Shown: positions 1 through 11,100, numbered from the stretch's first letter. The stretch: DNA of 41,263 nt from Priapulus caudatus (GCF_000485595.1 NW_014577166.1:36944-78206), one strand, 5' to 3'. Numbers and translations: made by a program. Notes: a model not told the origin generated them from the letters alone.

Positions 1-47
1 TCACTGATCTCTACTATACTAACGGTTAGTATAGTAGAGATCAGTGA
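1..47. repeat. Perfect inverted repeat (hairpin) at the window edge
   Basis: Bases 1-23 and 25-47 are exact reverse complements separated by a single G, so the strand could fold into a 23-bp hairpin. The repeat begins at the first base of the window. It may be the end of a transposable element cut by the window boundary, or a fold-back artefact. Confidence 0.8.
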
Positions 48-894
48 CTCAGGATAGAATTGAGTAGAATTGAGCCAGAGCGAGAGCGCCATCTGTCGTG
101 GAGTTTGAGCAGAGATTAGCATGCGAATGTGACCTTGTTGCGCCATCTATTGGAAATTATAATTTATAACCGCTCAATGTAAGCATTGTCACGCGCGTGT
201 AAAAAATATATTACGAACGTTTTCAAAAAGGCTAGGCCGCGTGCATACCACGCAAGGGTATGACTAGTATACACACCCGTACCCAGACACGCATGCATAT
301 ATTTTTAATTATTCCTATATATTTACTTCACATTTGGTCATGAATAGTTTTGTAAGATTATAATCAAGAGCAAATAAAAGCATTTTTTTTACTTTTCTTG
401 TCCATTCTTGCCAACCATAACTCTTTCTTGATACATTGTAATTATAACCCCCACAATAACTTTATTACACATCATGACTTCTATATAATATCCTCCTATC
501 ACATAACCAGGAGTGAATAATAATAGATTCTATATTAATAATAGATACTATATAATAATAGATATTATATAATATTAGTGCATGACGTGATAAATCGCTG
601 CAATCTCATTGGATAACGCAGCAGGCACTATGAAGCGATAGTGCCCGCCTGAGCGATGTCTACTCTAAGACCTGCCGAATGCAATGTATGGTCGTGATGG
701 GTGGCGAGAGAGAGTCAGAAAAATCCGTGCAAGCAGCACGATGTTGATTGATTGATATAATAATACACACGATATAATAATAGATACTATATAATTATAT
801 TATTATTTACTCCTGCTATAACTTATCCCTTTAGAGATTTAGGTACGTAGCGTACCGTAGCGGCTTCTCCACTACTGCACAGTCAATAAATGTC
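48..894. other. AT-rich non-coding DNA
   Basis: No convincing gene. Positions about 500-560 and 770-805 carry near-identical AT-rich repeats built on AATAATAGATACTATATAAT, flanking a more GC-balanced block of about 210 bp that includes a short stem (GGCACTAT/ATAGTGCC near 625-648). Bases 78-108 share a core, GAGCGCCATCT, with a second site near 18240. Confidence 0.5.
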
Positions 895-1905
895 CTTCAT
901 GATTGGACGATAAATCTCGGCTGGTCGACGCAGTTTTTTCTACTAGTATTCAGCGAGGCTTTCGATAAAGTCCCCTGCGACATTCTGATTCGCAAACCCA
1001 ATTAGATGGGATTGGACATTATTACCTTTAGCTGGATTACCGACTTCCTTACGGATAGATCCAAAATTGTATGTACCAACGGCAGCAGCATGGCAGATGT
1101 GGTTGATGTTACGTCACCTAGTACCCCAGGGTTCTGTGCTTGGTCCGCTGCTATTCTTAACTATATAATTCATCAATGATATAATAAGTGACACCGATAA
1201 CTCTTTTTCGCCGACGATGCGGTTATTCACCTGCGACATTCATTGCTTATTACAGTAAGGGTGGTCGCGTAGTATAGCCCTGCATATCATTCTCACTCGT
1301 GTTGAACAATATGGGCCTAACCTGGCGCATGCCTTTAAATCTTGACAAATGCAAAATTGCACACATGGCACGGTTTAAATATCGCTTGACCTTTACCTAT
1401 ACTCACTATATCTTAATTAAGTACCTATATTAACTATACTCCGGCGAACAAATATTTGGGTATTACCATAAGCATGCAACGCCCTAGCTGGAAGCACATC
1501 GATTTATTTTGTAAAATGTCGATCCACTCGCTTTTTCCGCATGCAATCTTTCTTTTGCTGACGCTAATTAAAGTTCGGACCATAGTATATCTTGGCTTTA
1601 TCAAGAATGAATTACTGCCGATCGAAAATCGATTCATCGCAGTCGCAAAACTGCAATGCCAGTTCTGAAAATATTCTCACCGATTTCGACTGCCCCTCCC
1701 CGCCGTGCTCGTTTTCTCTATACCAAACACATTAGCTTCTGCGAGATTTATCACGGCCACGTTAAAATTGGTAGATGCACCTTGCTTGGTGAAATCATCA
1801 CGGCGTACTCGGTCATCTACAACCGGCCTAGCTGTTTCCGTTGTGTAACATCCTCAACGGATACATTCACATTAGTTGCTTTGCTATTATTAGTGTCGAT
1901 CTAGC
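895..1905 (+). pseudogene. Decayed CR1/Jockey-like non-LTR retrotransposon, reverse transcriptase fragment
   Basis: Conceptual translation across several frames gives the ordered hallmarks of a Jockey/CR1-type reverse transcriptase. FSEAFDKVPCDIL lies near 945-990, a WITDFLTDRSKIV block near 1030-1070, a degraded PQGSVLGPLLF-type stretch near 1115-1160, and FFADDAVI (the catalytic ADD box) near 1205-1230. Further on are LNLDKCKIAH near 1335-1365 and YLGITIS near 1450-1475. Many stops and frameshifts separate these blocks, so it is a dead copy. No endonuclease is visible upstream. The 3' boundary is vague. A (TTA)n run at about 2022-2040 could be its tail, because this LINE group often ends in short microsatellites. 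The assignment rests on motif recognition only. Confidence 0.7.
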
Positions 1906-2021
1906 AGTACTATAATTATTCTTTGCTATCCTTTATTAGTCCTTTGGACTCCGAAGAGTTACTATTTATACCGAGATTTAGCGTACGCGCTCGTCTTTTG
2001 CCACTCTCCTTTTAGATAGAT

Positions 2022-2186
2022 TATTATTATTATTATTATTAAATCTTTATTGCATGAATTCAGATACAAATACATGTACTGACGACAGTTTTTTTCATGT
2101 AGAAAAAATCTGATAAAAGCAATAGTGTTGAGAAGTTAAAATGATAAAATTTCTGACGGATACAGTACATATTGAGGGAAAAAGTT
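2022..2186. other. (TTA)n run and spacer between two LINE copies
   Basis: A TTATTATTATTATTATT run at about 2023-2040 is followed by AAATCTTTATTGC, which on the minus strand reads GCAATAAAGATTT and then (TAA)n. That looks like a LINE 3' end with a polyadenylation-like signal, either a minus-strand remnant or the tail of the upstream fragment. The rest of the interval shows nothing recognisable before the next element begins. Confidence 0.4.
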
Positions 2187-2796
2187 AAGAATAGGGTGGC
2201 TAAATGTTAACTGTTTGAAATCAAAAAATAAAGCTGTAGATGTAATTGATTGGTTCCAGAGAGATAGGTTAGGCATTCTAGAAGTAGGGGAAACGTTTTT
2301 CAGGGATGATTTCCAACCCGAACCATTTAAGAAAAATGGCATAGACTGGGTGGGCTGGAATAGGAAAAAAGGTCAGAAAAGAGGGGGAGGGATAGGCTTC
2401 ATCTTGGATGCTAACTTAAAATTAGAGTCTTTAAAGGATGTGAACAACCTTAGTAAAGATATTACAAAAGCAGAAACAGGGTTGGTGGGCGGGCCACTGG
2501 GGGAGAGAAATGGGCTTTTGGCATTGTATATGCGGGCAGGGAAGACCTAGATCGGAAATGGAATGATGCTATCTATGAAACGCTAAGACAGCAATTTGAG
2601 AAACTTCAGTCATTAAACTATAATTGTATCATTATAGGCGACTTTAATGGACATATTGGGTTAGCGAACGAAGTTATAAATGGAAATGGGCAGCGGTTAC
2701 TGGATTTCGTCGAGAACAACAGTCTAAAAATCTTAAACGAGGATAACAGATGTAGTGGGAAATATACATGGAGCCGCAACAACCTCCCGGAACTTT
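2187..2796 (+). pseudogene. LINE endonuclease region (two frames)
   Basis: The first half, from KLRIGWLNVNCLKS at about 2187, matches the opening strand of exonuclease-endonuclease-phosphatase domains. It continues to a stop at 2548-2550. The second half resumes in another frame around 2508 and carries IIIGDFNGHIG at about 2630-2662, the GDFN catalytic motif of APE endonucleases, then KYTWSRNN near 2758-2782. The usual SxIDY/SDH end of the domain is missing because the copy jumps to RT-linker sequence at about 2797. One nucleotide-level frameshift explains the change of frame near 2505. The encoded enzyme would nick target DNA for target-primed reverse transcription, but this copy cannot make it. 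Confidence 0.8.
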
Positions 2797-4127
2797 GAAA
2801 AACAACAGGTTATAAATATAAAATCAGCGGGTAGGGAAAGTACTAAGCGTTTTTGGGAGTTAATTAGAAAGGAAGAACCTATACGCGACGGCATAGTTAA
2901 AATAAGAAACGAAGATGTGTGCGTCTTGGAAAAAAAGGAGGATATAGAAAATAAACTCACGGGTTTCTGGCGAGAAATCAACTCAGGCTCTAGCATCTCA
3001 GTGGGCCCCCAGGAGTCCCAACCACGTACATATAGCCCTCATATAGATAGTAGAAATACTTTGTTAAATATAATAACGGTAGAGGAGGTGCTGCTTAGAA
3101 TTAAGCTAAGTAAGCAGGGCAAGGCCTGTGGCTTTGACGAGGTACCAAACGAATTTCTAAAGTTTGGGGAGAAATTCCTAGTCAAAGCACTAACGGTCCC
3201 CTTTAATAAAATTCTACAGTCATTGGAGTTCCCAGATTCATGGAAGAAATCAAAAGTATCATTAGTTTATAAAGGTAAAAACCTGGATAAACAGCTTCTG
3301 CAAAGCTACAGACCGATGACCTTAACGAGCAACGTGAGTAAGTTATTTATGGGAATTATTAGAGATCGACTGGAAAAATTGTTAGAAGACTCAAATATTT
3401 TGGGGGAGTTACAGAATGGATTCAGGAGAGATCGGCGCACGGGGGATAATATATTTATAATAACCCAATGCATTCAGCAGGCGAAACATGTAAGAAAACC
3501 ATTATATACCTTGCATTCTTGGACTTTAAAAAAGCTTATGACTCGGTGAATAGGAATAAATTACTAAGGGAACTAAGAAGAATAGGTTTGGGTAATGGGT
3601 TCGTTAAGCTAGTGGAGTCTATGTACAAGGACAATGAATCAAAGATAAGGCTGGAACTGTTTGAATCGGATTGGATAGCATCTAATGTAGGTCTGAAGCA
3701 GGGTTGCCTTTTATCACCAATCCTGTTCGCATTGTTTATCAATGAATTGTCTACTAGGCTCGTAACAAATGCAAATGGATTATGCATTGGAGGAAATAGC
3801 TTTCCGGGGATGTTATACGCGGATGATGTGGTTCTGCTAGCAGAGAATAGGAGTAAAATGGAAAGTATGTTGAGCATTGCCGCAGACTTTGCAGAAAATT
3901 TTGGAATGGTTTTTGGAGAAAAGAAATCCCAAATCATGATTCTCAATAAGCCGATAGAGGAGCAACAGGGTTTCTGGAAACTGGGGACAATGAATTTGCA
4001 GCAAGTATCTGAATACACTTACCTGGGGGTAAAGCTTAGCGAAAACTGCTTACAACATCATGAGGATGATATACGAAAAAAAAACAAGAAAATACAGGGG
4101 AGCAATAGCTGCAAAGGCATTCTATAG
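2797..4127 (+). pseudogene. LINE reverse transcriptase region
   Basis: A linker (about 2797-3060) precedes the RT fingers, with GKACGFDEVPNEFLK near 3117-3165 and SYRPMTLTSNVSKLFMGI near 3305-3358. QNGFRRDRRTGDN is near 3414-3450 and FLDFKKAYDSVNR near 3517-3555, after a frameshift around 3500. LKQGCLLSPILFALFINE is near 3692-3745. The catalytic LYADDVVLL box lies at about 3813-3840 with both aspartates intact. EYTYLGVKLSEN near 4010-4045 is the start of the thumb. A second frameshift at about 4085, near a run of A, moves the frame to that of the C-terminal region. All key RT residues that I can see are present. Confidence 0.9.
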
Positions 4128-5052
4128 TTTCAATAGATATTGGGTGGGTAGGGAGCTTTGGAAAGCAGTTGCAGTGCCTGCGCTGACGTATACAAATGGA
4201 GCCCTAGTATTTAAAGTTAAAAAAGGAGGAACGTCCACGCTCCCGGCACTAGACAGGACGCAAAACCAGCTGGGAAGGAAGTCACTAGGGGCACCCTTTT
4301 ATGTGGGACTGGAGAGTATTAGAGGGGAGATGGGATGGTCCACTTTTGAAGAGAGAGAGGCAAAAAGTAAAATTAAATATTGGGGCAGGATAAAATATAT
4401 GAATAATGAACGTAAATATAAACAGATAGCGGAAGCAATGGAATTGGGCGAATTCAGATCAGACTGGAGGAGGAGAACTAGGTTCCTCATAACAAAGTTT
4501 GACTCGGATAGGAGTCTAGACAAAGAGTTAACGGGGGGTATTAAAGAATGGAATGTTAGAGTGGAAAGAGCAATTAAACAGAGTGGTACTACCGTCTGGA
4601 GAAAAAGGATAGAAAACAAGAGTTCGCTAGGATTGTATAAAGAAAAAAAGATGCCTGGTAAAGAGTCCTTTTATGATAATAGTCTTGGGAGTAGCCTGCT
4701 CTTTCAATGCAGGGCGGGATGCTTGCCATTGAATAAACGAACTAGAAACTGGGGAGGCGAAGATAAATGTTTAATTTGTGGGAGAGGAGAGTTGGAGACC
4801 CTGGAGCACTTTTTACTGGAATGTCCTGAATATAAAAACCATAGAAAAAGTTTTTTACATATGATTAAACGTACTAAAACAGGTTTGGAGACAACAGAAA
4901 CCTCACATGGCATGCAGGAGGAGCTCTTGAAAACTCTCCTGGGTTTTAGGGTTGGCAGCAGCCTTATTGGTAATATTACTATAGTTCAGCTTACTAAACA
5001 GTACCTGGAGATACTTTGGGGAGCTAGATCAGCTGCACTCACAAAACTATAA
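4090..5052 (+). pseudogene. LINE C-terminal region with CCHC-like zinc knuckle
   Basis: This long open stretch continues the retrotransposon polyprotein. It starts with a lysine-rich thumb/connection sequence and ends at TAA 5050-5052. Near 4768-4830 it contains CLICGRGELETLEHFLLEC, a C-x2-C-x9-H-x4-C arrangement typical of the C-terminal knuckle of many non-LTR elements, thought to bind nucleic acid. The frame could also start at an internal ATG (4060), but this is only the downstream part of a shifted frame and not a separate gene. Confidence 0.8.
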
Positions 5053-5060
5053 GGAAGCAC

Positions 5061-5534
5061 GGAATGAATTTTCTCTTTTTAAAAAAATTCTTTGCAGGGA
5101 AATACCGATCTAAAGGTCATACATACATACATCCATACATTCATACACAATTACAATGCTATACAACATGAAGAAAAAATATATACAACAACAACAAAAA
5201 AACTTCAGCATATTCTGTACTAGTAAAGTGACAACATGAAGAAAAAATAGATACAAGAAAAAAGAAGAAGAAGAAGAAAAAACTTCATCAGTCCATACAA
5301 GTATAGTAAGAGGTGTAAGATTCCATAGGTGTAAGCAAATGACAGGTACGTGTTTTTCGGTCGGAACGTTCGCAGGAATTCTTAGATATGTATAATTTAG
5401 TATACTATTTCGACGCAGGGAACTATATAAATCCACCTAACTCAACTCCACCCACCCGCGCTCGGTCAACCCATAGCTCAAACCGACGCCATAAGAACAG
5501 AAATTGTCAGTGGCCTGGGCGAGCTACGTTATAT
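5061..5534. other. LINE tail and intergenic DNA
   Basis: Holds the CATACATACATCCATACATT-type tail of the LINE (about 5118-5150) and A-rich stretches with two near copies of ACATGAAGAAAAAATA (about 5166-5183 and 5233-5250). A short (AAG)n run lies near 5262-5280. No gene is recognisable. Confidence 0.6.
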
Positions 5535-5592
5535 TGACGTCATGCATGCAAATGATTTGGGTCACGACCTTTGCGGGGCATTGTGGGATAGC
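5535..5592. promoter_or_regulatory. Candidate promoter motif cluster: CRE, octamer and ZNF143/Staf-like site
   Basis: Seen directly: a perfect CRE palindrome TGACGTCA at 5535-5542 and an octamer ATGCAAAT at 5546-5553. On the minus strand about 5573-5590 reads ATCCCACAATGCCCCGCA, close to the ZNF143/Staf consensus (TTCCCANNATGCATTGCG type). These factors bind proximal promoters in animals. The cluster is about 2.5 kb upstream of the first visible PHF exon, in the right orientation to be that gene's promoter, but no transcription start or connecting exon is proven. Confidence 0.35.
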
Positions 5593-6523
5593 ACGTTTGT
5601 CTAACAACAAATTTTAGTTTTTGGCACGAATTTATCGTTATAAATTTGCTGTTTTCTCCGCTGATAGTGCACGGGTCAGCGAATCTCTGATGTCTGCCGG
5701 TGTATTTAAAGGTATATAATCTGAATTTGAAGTGGCATGTATTTTCCACTGAATAATAACGAGGTAGTCACCGTTAATGTTTGTGTCATGTTTGCCAGTT
5801 GCGTTCGACATGTCTGCTGTACATGGTTTTCAATCTTTTCCATTTGCTTGTCAAAATGGCCACTCAGTTTTTAGGAATGTGTCCGCTGCCGAGTCCACTA
5901 TTTCAAGACATTAATAGGTGTTCCGAAATCTTAGGGTTGTGTATAATTCGCTAATAAATCTTCGGTGGAAACCGTTTGACGTGGTTTTCTTTTGTCGGCC
6001 ATTACTGGCTAATGCTTTTGCATTGTAGTTCTGTCAAATTATCCTCTACAATGTGTACTGAGCGGTCTGTATGTATCTATTTTAAACAGCACACTGCACA
6101 GAGTGGTCTCAACTGTACAAACCATTTTCTTTTGCGTATTCCGTAGTTATACCCCTAAGTTTCTATGATCCCTACAGTGGCAGTTTACATGATTTCGATT
6201 TGCGAAGGAACCATGTTTTACTTTTAATAATCTTTGTCAAACTCAAGGTAATACTAATATAGAGGTGTATCATTGTATGTGATCACTATATTACATTTGT
6301 GTGGTGCTAAACTTCTGTTATGTACGTTTATCCTCCATTTCGTCTATCTAATTACATTAATGGGAAGTAATATTAATAATGTCTTGGTGAATTTGAATTT
6401 GAAGTTGGATCTGGTGGATTGTGCAATACCTAAAACATACATGTACACCATGGTACAGAAATCCATGTGATCCAGATTGTCAATTTTTCACATATTCTAT
6501 ACAAAAATACGTGTCTGGTAATG
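5593..6523. other. Unassigned DNA upstream of the foldback elements; possible 5' exon of the PHF gene
   Basis: Two short plus-strand frames are worth knowing. One starts with ATG at 5808 (with an earlier in-frame ATG near 5777), beginning MSAVHGFQSF. The other starts at 5856-5858 in a good start context (AAAATGG), beginning MATQFLGMCP and ending at 5954. Either could be a first coding exon of the PHF gene, but neither has a strong splice donor in the phase that the next exon requires (one base). I therefore leave the 5' end unresolved. The rest shows nothing else. Confidence 0.3.
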
Positions 6524-6527
6524 TTAA

Positions 6528-7194
6528 AGGAATAATAGGTCCATTGATTATGCAATGTTGACGAATGCTAGAGTAACTGGCACCATGTGTAGTTAATAAG
6601 TACATTACCTTGTAGCCAAACGCATATTAGTTTGTCCAATATCACTGCTGGTTACTAAGAAATGTCTAATTGAAATCCGCAGTCCAAAAATCAGTTATTT
6701 ACAGTTTCAAACTGCTGCCGGCGAAGCGGGTGTGATACAGATTTATAGTGCACCGGACATTTTCGCACGCGTGCTCGGCCGTACGCAATGCTATCATCAG
6801 TGATTTCGTAAACATGGACGCTCGTGAGAAGAAACTTTTTGTCAGGGCTGTCCACGTGCGTCCGTGATTAGTACGTGTGTTTTAATCTATTTCCATGTTT
6901 AGTCCGTGGCCGTGGTTACACCGCTGACACCTCCGTTTCATATGACGTCCAAAACATACGGGCTACACAAATGTTTACGTCATCGCTTGACTCCTGGATG
7001 ACATTTACGGCACGTAAATGATACGTTGATACATATCAACAACCGATTTCAAGTCTTGTTTGTAATGTAACCAGCAGTGATATTGGACAAACTAATACGC
7101 GTTTGGCTATAAGGTAATGTACTTATTAACTACACAAGGTGCCAGTTACTCTAGCATTTGTCAACATTGCATAATCAATGGACCTATTATTCTT
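6528..7194. mobile_element. Foldback/MITE-like element with ~128-bp terminal inverted repeats, TTAA-flanked (element 1)
   Basis: The left arm 6528-6655 is the near-perfect reverse complement of the right arm 7067-7194. For example, GACAAACTAATACGCGTTTG in the right arm answers CAAACGCATATTAGTTTGTC in the left. Both ends abut TTAA (6524-6527 and 7195-7198), the target duplicated by piggyBac-type transposases. The interior (6656-7066) is more GC-rich and codes for no transposase that I can recognise, so the element would be non-autonomous. Confidence 0.85.
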
Positions 7195-7198
7195 TTAA

Positions 7199-7677
7199 AG
7201 CCGCACAATGCGCATCCAAACGCTAATTTCTCCAGTACTAGACTAGCAAATACTTCGTGTCATGCATAATCATACTACCTTATGGCAAAATAAACTCTAG
7301 TTCCTCCCATTTCACTGCGCGTTGTCTTATAAAAGGTATTTTGAAAATACCTCCAATGTTGTTGAAATTCTTCGATGTTGTGTACAGTTTCCCCAATCTC
7401 CAAGCAACCGTGCAGAGGTGCCGCGGTACAGCGGTACGGGCGCAGCAAAGATAAAAACATGTGACGTCACGTCACCACTTCGATGTTATGTTGTTTGAAA
7501 CAATTTAGCGTTGGCGCCTGATTACCTGATTTCGCACCTCTTTCTTGTTGGGAACGCGCAGTCAAATGGGAGGAACTAGAGTTTATTTTGTCATAAGGTA
7601 GTGTGATTATGCATGACACGAAGTATTTGCTAGTCTAGTACTGGAGAAATTAGCGTTTGGATGCGCATTGTGCGGCT
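7199..7677. mobile_element. Foldback/MITE-like element with ~125-bp terminal inverted repeats, TTAA-flanked (element 2)
   Basis: The left arm 7199-7323 and right arm 7552-7677 are reverse complements with a few mismatches. Both ends begin AGCCGCACAATGCGCATCC when read inward. TTAA lies at 7195-7198 (shared with element 1) and at 7678-7681. The arm sequence is unrelated to that of element 1. The interior holds a palindrome AGGTATTTTGAAAATACCT at 7334-7352 and a GTGACGTCACGTCAC run near 7462-7476. No transposase is recognisable. Confidence 0.85.
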
Positions 7678-7681
7678 TTAA

Positions 7682-8143
7682 GGTTAATGTGTACCAATCT
7701 TGTAAAGGTAGGTGACGACCATTAACTGTTAGTACAGTAATGAACACCATGTATCTATATAGAATGATGGTCGGCTTAATGTCAGCTCAATCATACTCCC
7801 AACCGGACGAGTCTTAAATTATAGTTGTGATCTTTAGTGTAGTAGTTTAGTACCCAAAGAACTTCGGTGTGAAACATGTATGTGTAATTGGAGTTGGTAG
7901 GCTTTATCAGTTATGAATTGAATAGTGTGCTAGTGCATACACTGTAAACTTGCTTCGCAGGAAAAGTGGGGAAAAGAAACATGATAATCAGCCGTTTATG
8001 TGGTTTATGGTTTAAGATTATGTGACGATGTGTATGACGACATCTGTCATAGAACTTACACCACAATATATGCATATATGTATACACGTATATTTTTCAC
8101 GGCGTGTATGTATCGAGTTGTTCACACTTGCCCTGTTTTGCAG
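7682..8143 (+). other. Intron-like sequence upstream of the first visible PHF exon
   Basis: No coding segment is supported. The segment ends in a good acceptor, a pyrimidine-rich CTTGCCCTGTTTTGCAG finishing at 8143, so it is the 3' part of an intron of the PHF gene. Confidence 0.5.
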
Positions 8144-8184
8144 CTCCAAAGGCCATCAAAGCTGAAAAGCAAGAGTCGGAAGAG
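8144..8184 (+). CDS. PHF13/PHF23: PHF13/PHF23-like, first visible coding exon
   Basis: A 41-base exon between TTTTGCAG and GTAAGT. It carries two bases of a split codon and 13 codons ([13 protein letters not shown]), ending in phase 0. Lysine/glutamate-rich, like the N-terminal region before the conserved basic motif. The exon is too short to be identified alone; its frame and position ahead of the next exon support it. Confidence 0.7.
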
Positions 8185-11100
8185 GTAAGTGTTTCTTTGT
8201 TATATATCCTGTTGAATAATTTTCTATCAAAGCAACTTTGGGCTTTCTGTAATCAGAATTTTTTTTAATTAGATTGGCATGATGCATGAAAATTATTGTA
8301 CATGTAGTGTTCAATGCATACATGCAAGCGATACACAAATTTGTAAACGTAGCAAGATTCCTTTGGTTCACGAATTCTCGCTAAATAAAGTACATAAATG
8401 ATTCTTGTGTCTAAATTATATTCGCGAATGTAATCTGCAACAGTCTAGTTTATGCTAGTTTATGTTGAAACATGCAATATACCCATCAGTATTAAGTATA
8501 GTACAGGAACCTTGTCATTTCTGTTACATTTGGCAATTTATTATCATATAGCTCAATGTATGATTGACCACTGTGTAGATTCATCTTGATTAATCATTGG
8601 TATTGTAAGCTACTATATTCTGCTCTTTTGATATTGCTTTAAAGAAGACATAATATATTTGAAAATTTACACGTTCTTGCATTAAAAAGTTACGAACGCA
8701 TATCTGCATTCTGTAGGGCAGATTATGAGGTTCTACCATTATATACCCTGACACTAGATTTTCTTGCCAAAAATAATAGAAACTTTATTTTCTGAGAGCC
8801 CGAGTTGTAAGTTTTATCAAGAGTGTAATAGAGCTCAAGTTTGACACAAACGTGGTAGTACTATTTCACATTCGTCAATTTTTGCGTTAAACTACCGGAT
8901 ACGCTTACCACGGACTATCTAGCATCATAACGTAGAGTACAATCATTGGCACCACACCGCTGACGAGTTATCTCATCAGTTGATGTAATGACGATGACAG
9001 CTTATCTTCAATGTTACATGCTTTCGTTGACTGAGCTGGGGTCGGCGTCAGATATTCTGTTGCACATGGTTATCTGATTCCAGGTTCTTGAACCGTATCT
9101 TGTACATGACGTGTGAGAAAATATATATATATAGATAAGAACTTGTGATATTTCAGGTGAATGGGCAGATGTCTCCAATGCCGAAGCGACGGCGGACGGC
9201 CGAAGATTTTTACACATTTTGTAATTATATCCTTGAGCATGAGCAGTATGAATTGAAGAAGCAAGAGGTAGGTATTCTATTAAGTGGTGATGCAAGCATT
9301 TTGTAGTTGCAACAAAACCCTAGCACGGTATGTGGTGTGCCCATTATGTATACGTACTGGCAGCTTGCCTCTGTTGTAGAAATATGTTAAAAGCTTATTT
9401 GCTTCACTGCTTCCATAATATTTCTTCAACAGATTTGGTTGTATATGGAATGCAGGTTGCACAGCTTGTGAATTTCGAGGCAAGAGCACTTGCTTTGTTC
9501 TATATAACATCTTTTTATCTTAAAAATCTATACGGATTCACATTGTATTCATGGAACAAAGTACTTGTGAATTCTCATTAACATGAAACAAGTTAATTAA
9601 GATCTTTATTCACACATGCCCAATTATTAGGAACTTGCTAGCTGCAAATAAATCATTGAACTTCTTTTAATTAACATGCATAAAGTTAATGAGATTTAAG
9701 CTATTTAATTCATGTAAAAACTGCACCACCACAATTACACTCAGGGCAAAGCAGCTAAAACTGCTGTACTTTTATTACAGTACTGTACTGAGTTATTTTT
9801 TGCATAAATTTATAATTGTATCTAGATGTTGCTTTCTGCCCATGGATGTGAATGCATTTATTATGAAGGATTTCTATTTGAACGTGGAAGATTTATATTT
9901 TACAGCAAAATGTAATAAGGTAGCTTAATAATATACTTTAAAGTCGAAATTATTAAGAATGAATACTGTTACACTTACAGCATGCAAATTCTGCACTAAT
10001 TGTTATATTTTTCTCAATTTTTTTCTTAATTTTGTATCGGGTATTTAACTAGTTATTTAATTATTGCAATATTGAGGCTTGGTTAATTGGAATCACCGTA
10101 TCACTGTCCATACCTCAGATACCTGTATATATGTGGGTCAGTGGACCGGGAAATAACAGAAATCCATTTAAATCTTACGCACTCGCTGGGCCGCTGGCGT
10201 TTGTTTCATTGTGCACTGTGAGTGTGAAAAGTTCAGGGAGTGTGCGGCGCTCTTATAATTGTGCATTTGTGTATTTACCATTGTGATTATATTATTATTA
10301 ATTCAGGTGTCGTATATGATTTCTGACACACTTCTGCAGTTGTGGATTTGTTGGTGCGTGCTTGCATGTGTCCGTGGTTATCTAACAAGTTTGTGATTGC
10401 TTTAGGTTATCATCCATGCATAGAAAGCCGTTAATATCACATCAAATTATCACTGAATTAATAAATCCTTTAAATCATATCAGGCATATTAGGTATAAAT
10501 TGGCTTAGCTTTCAGTAACAATTTGTTGGCTCGATCTAGATCAGGGTCAACATAGACAGTGACTGTGATATCAAGTATAATAAACCATGTGTTTAGTGTA
10601 GAAAATAAACAAAAATAAGCGGGGAAATATTCCAAATATTCACTATAAATGTAAAAATCGATGTCCGATGCTGCGCAACATTGATTTTTTAGGCTTCTCG
10701 AAAGTATATGTCGACGATTTTATCGACGGTACCTTATCATTCCACGGCTACAACGGTATTAGCTCTCGATTTTTTTATCTCGTGTCTTGTACAATTGCCG
10801 CTGCGCGTTTTTAGCCGCCGAGCTTGTCGGCTCGCGTGTTTGTCTGCGGCAGTGCGGTCGTTTCTGACGCGTCGTTTCATGTTCATCTCTTGCAGGAGCT
10901 CCGGTTGAAGAACAGCAGTCCACTGGACAGCACGGGGAGCAACAGCGGCACAGAGAGCGTCCTATCCGAGGGACCGAACAGCGGGACGACGCCGCGCAGC
11001 AATGGCCTGACGCCGGACCGCAAGAACGCGAGCGATCTGGAGACGGGAGCCGATTACTGTATGTATTGCGGCACGCGCGTGTCGCACGGTCGCGGTTTCA

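Larger units (their letters stand above)
2187..5060 (+). mobile_element. Non-LTR retrotransposon (LINE) with APE endonuclease, reverse transcriptase and C-terminal zinc knuckle; broken copy
   Basis: The element encodes, in order, an APE-type endonuclease, a reverse transcriptase and a Cys/His C-terminal domain. The reading frame is interrupted by frameshifts near 2505, 3500 and 4085. An apparent internal deletion near 2797 removes the end of the endonuclease and most of the linker. The regions are otherwise long and open, so decay is recent. An in-frame TGA lies just upstream of the first endonuclease residues, and no ORF1/gag-like frame is visible, so the copy may be 5'-truncated. After the stop at 5050-5052 comes a short 3' UTR and a CATA-rich run (about 5118-5150) that probably is the tail. 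The clade cannot be named safely by eye. Confidence 0.9.

Noticed and set aside
1656-1904. Separate small gene downstream of the first LINE fragment
   Set aside because: Its RRARFLYTKH part could be the degraded RT C-terminus. There is no evidence for an independent gene.
6814-6867. Short ATG frame (MDAREKKLFV...) as the first PHF exon
   Set aside because: It lies inside the TTAA foldback element 1 and stops after 17 codons. More likely element interior.
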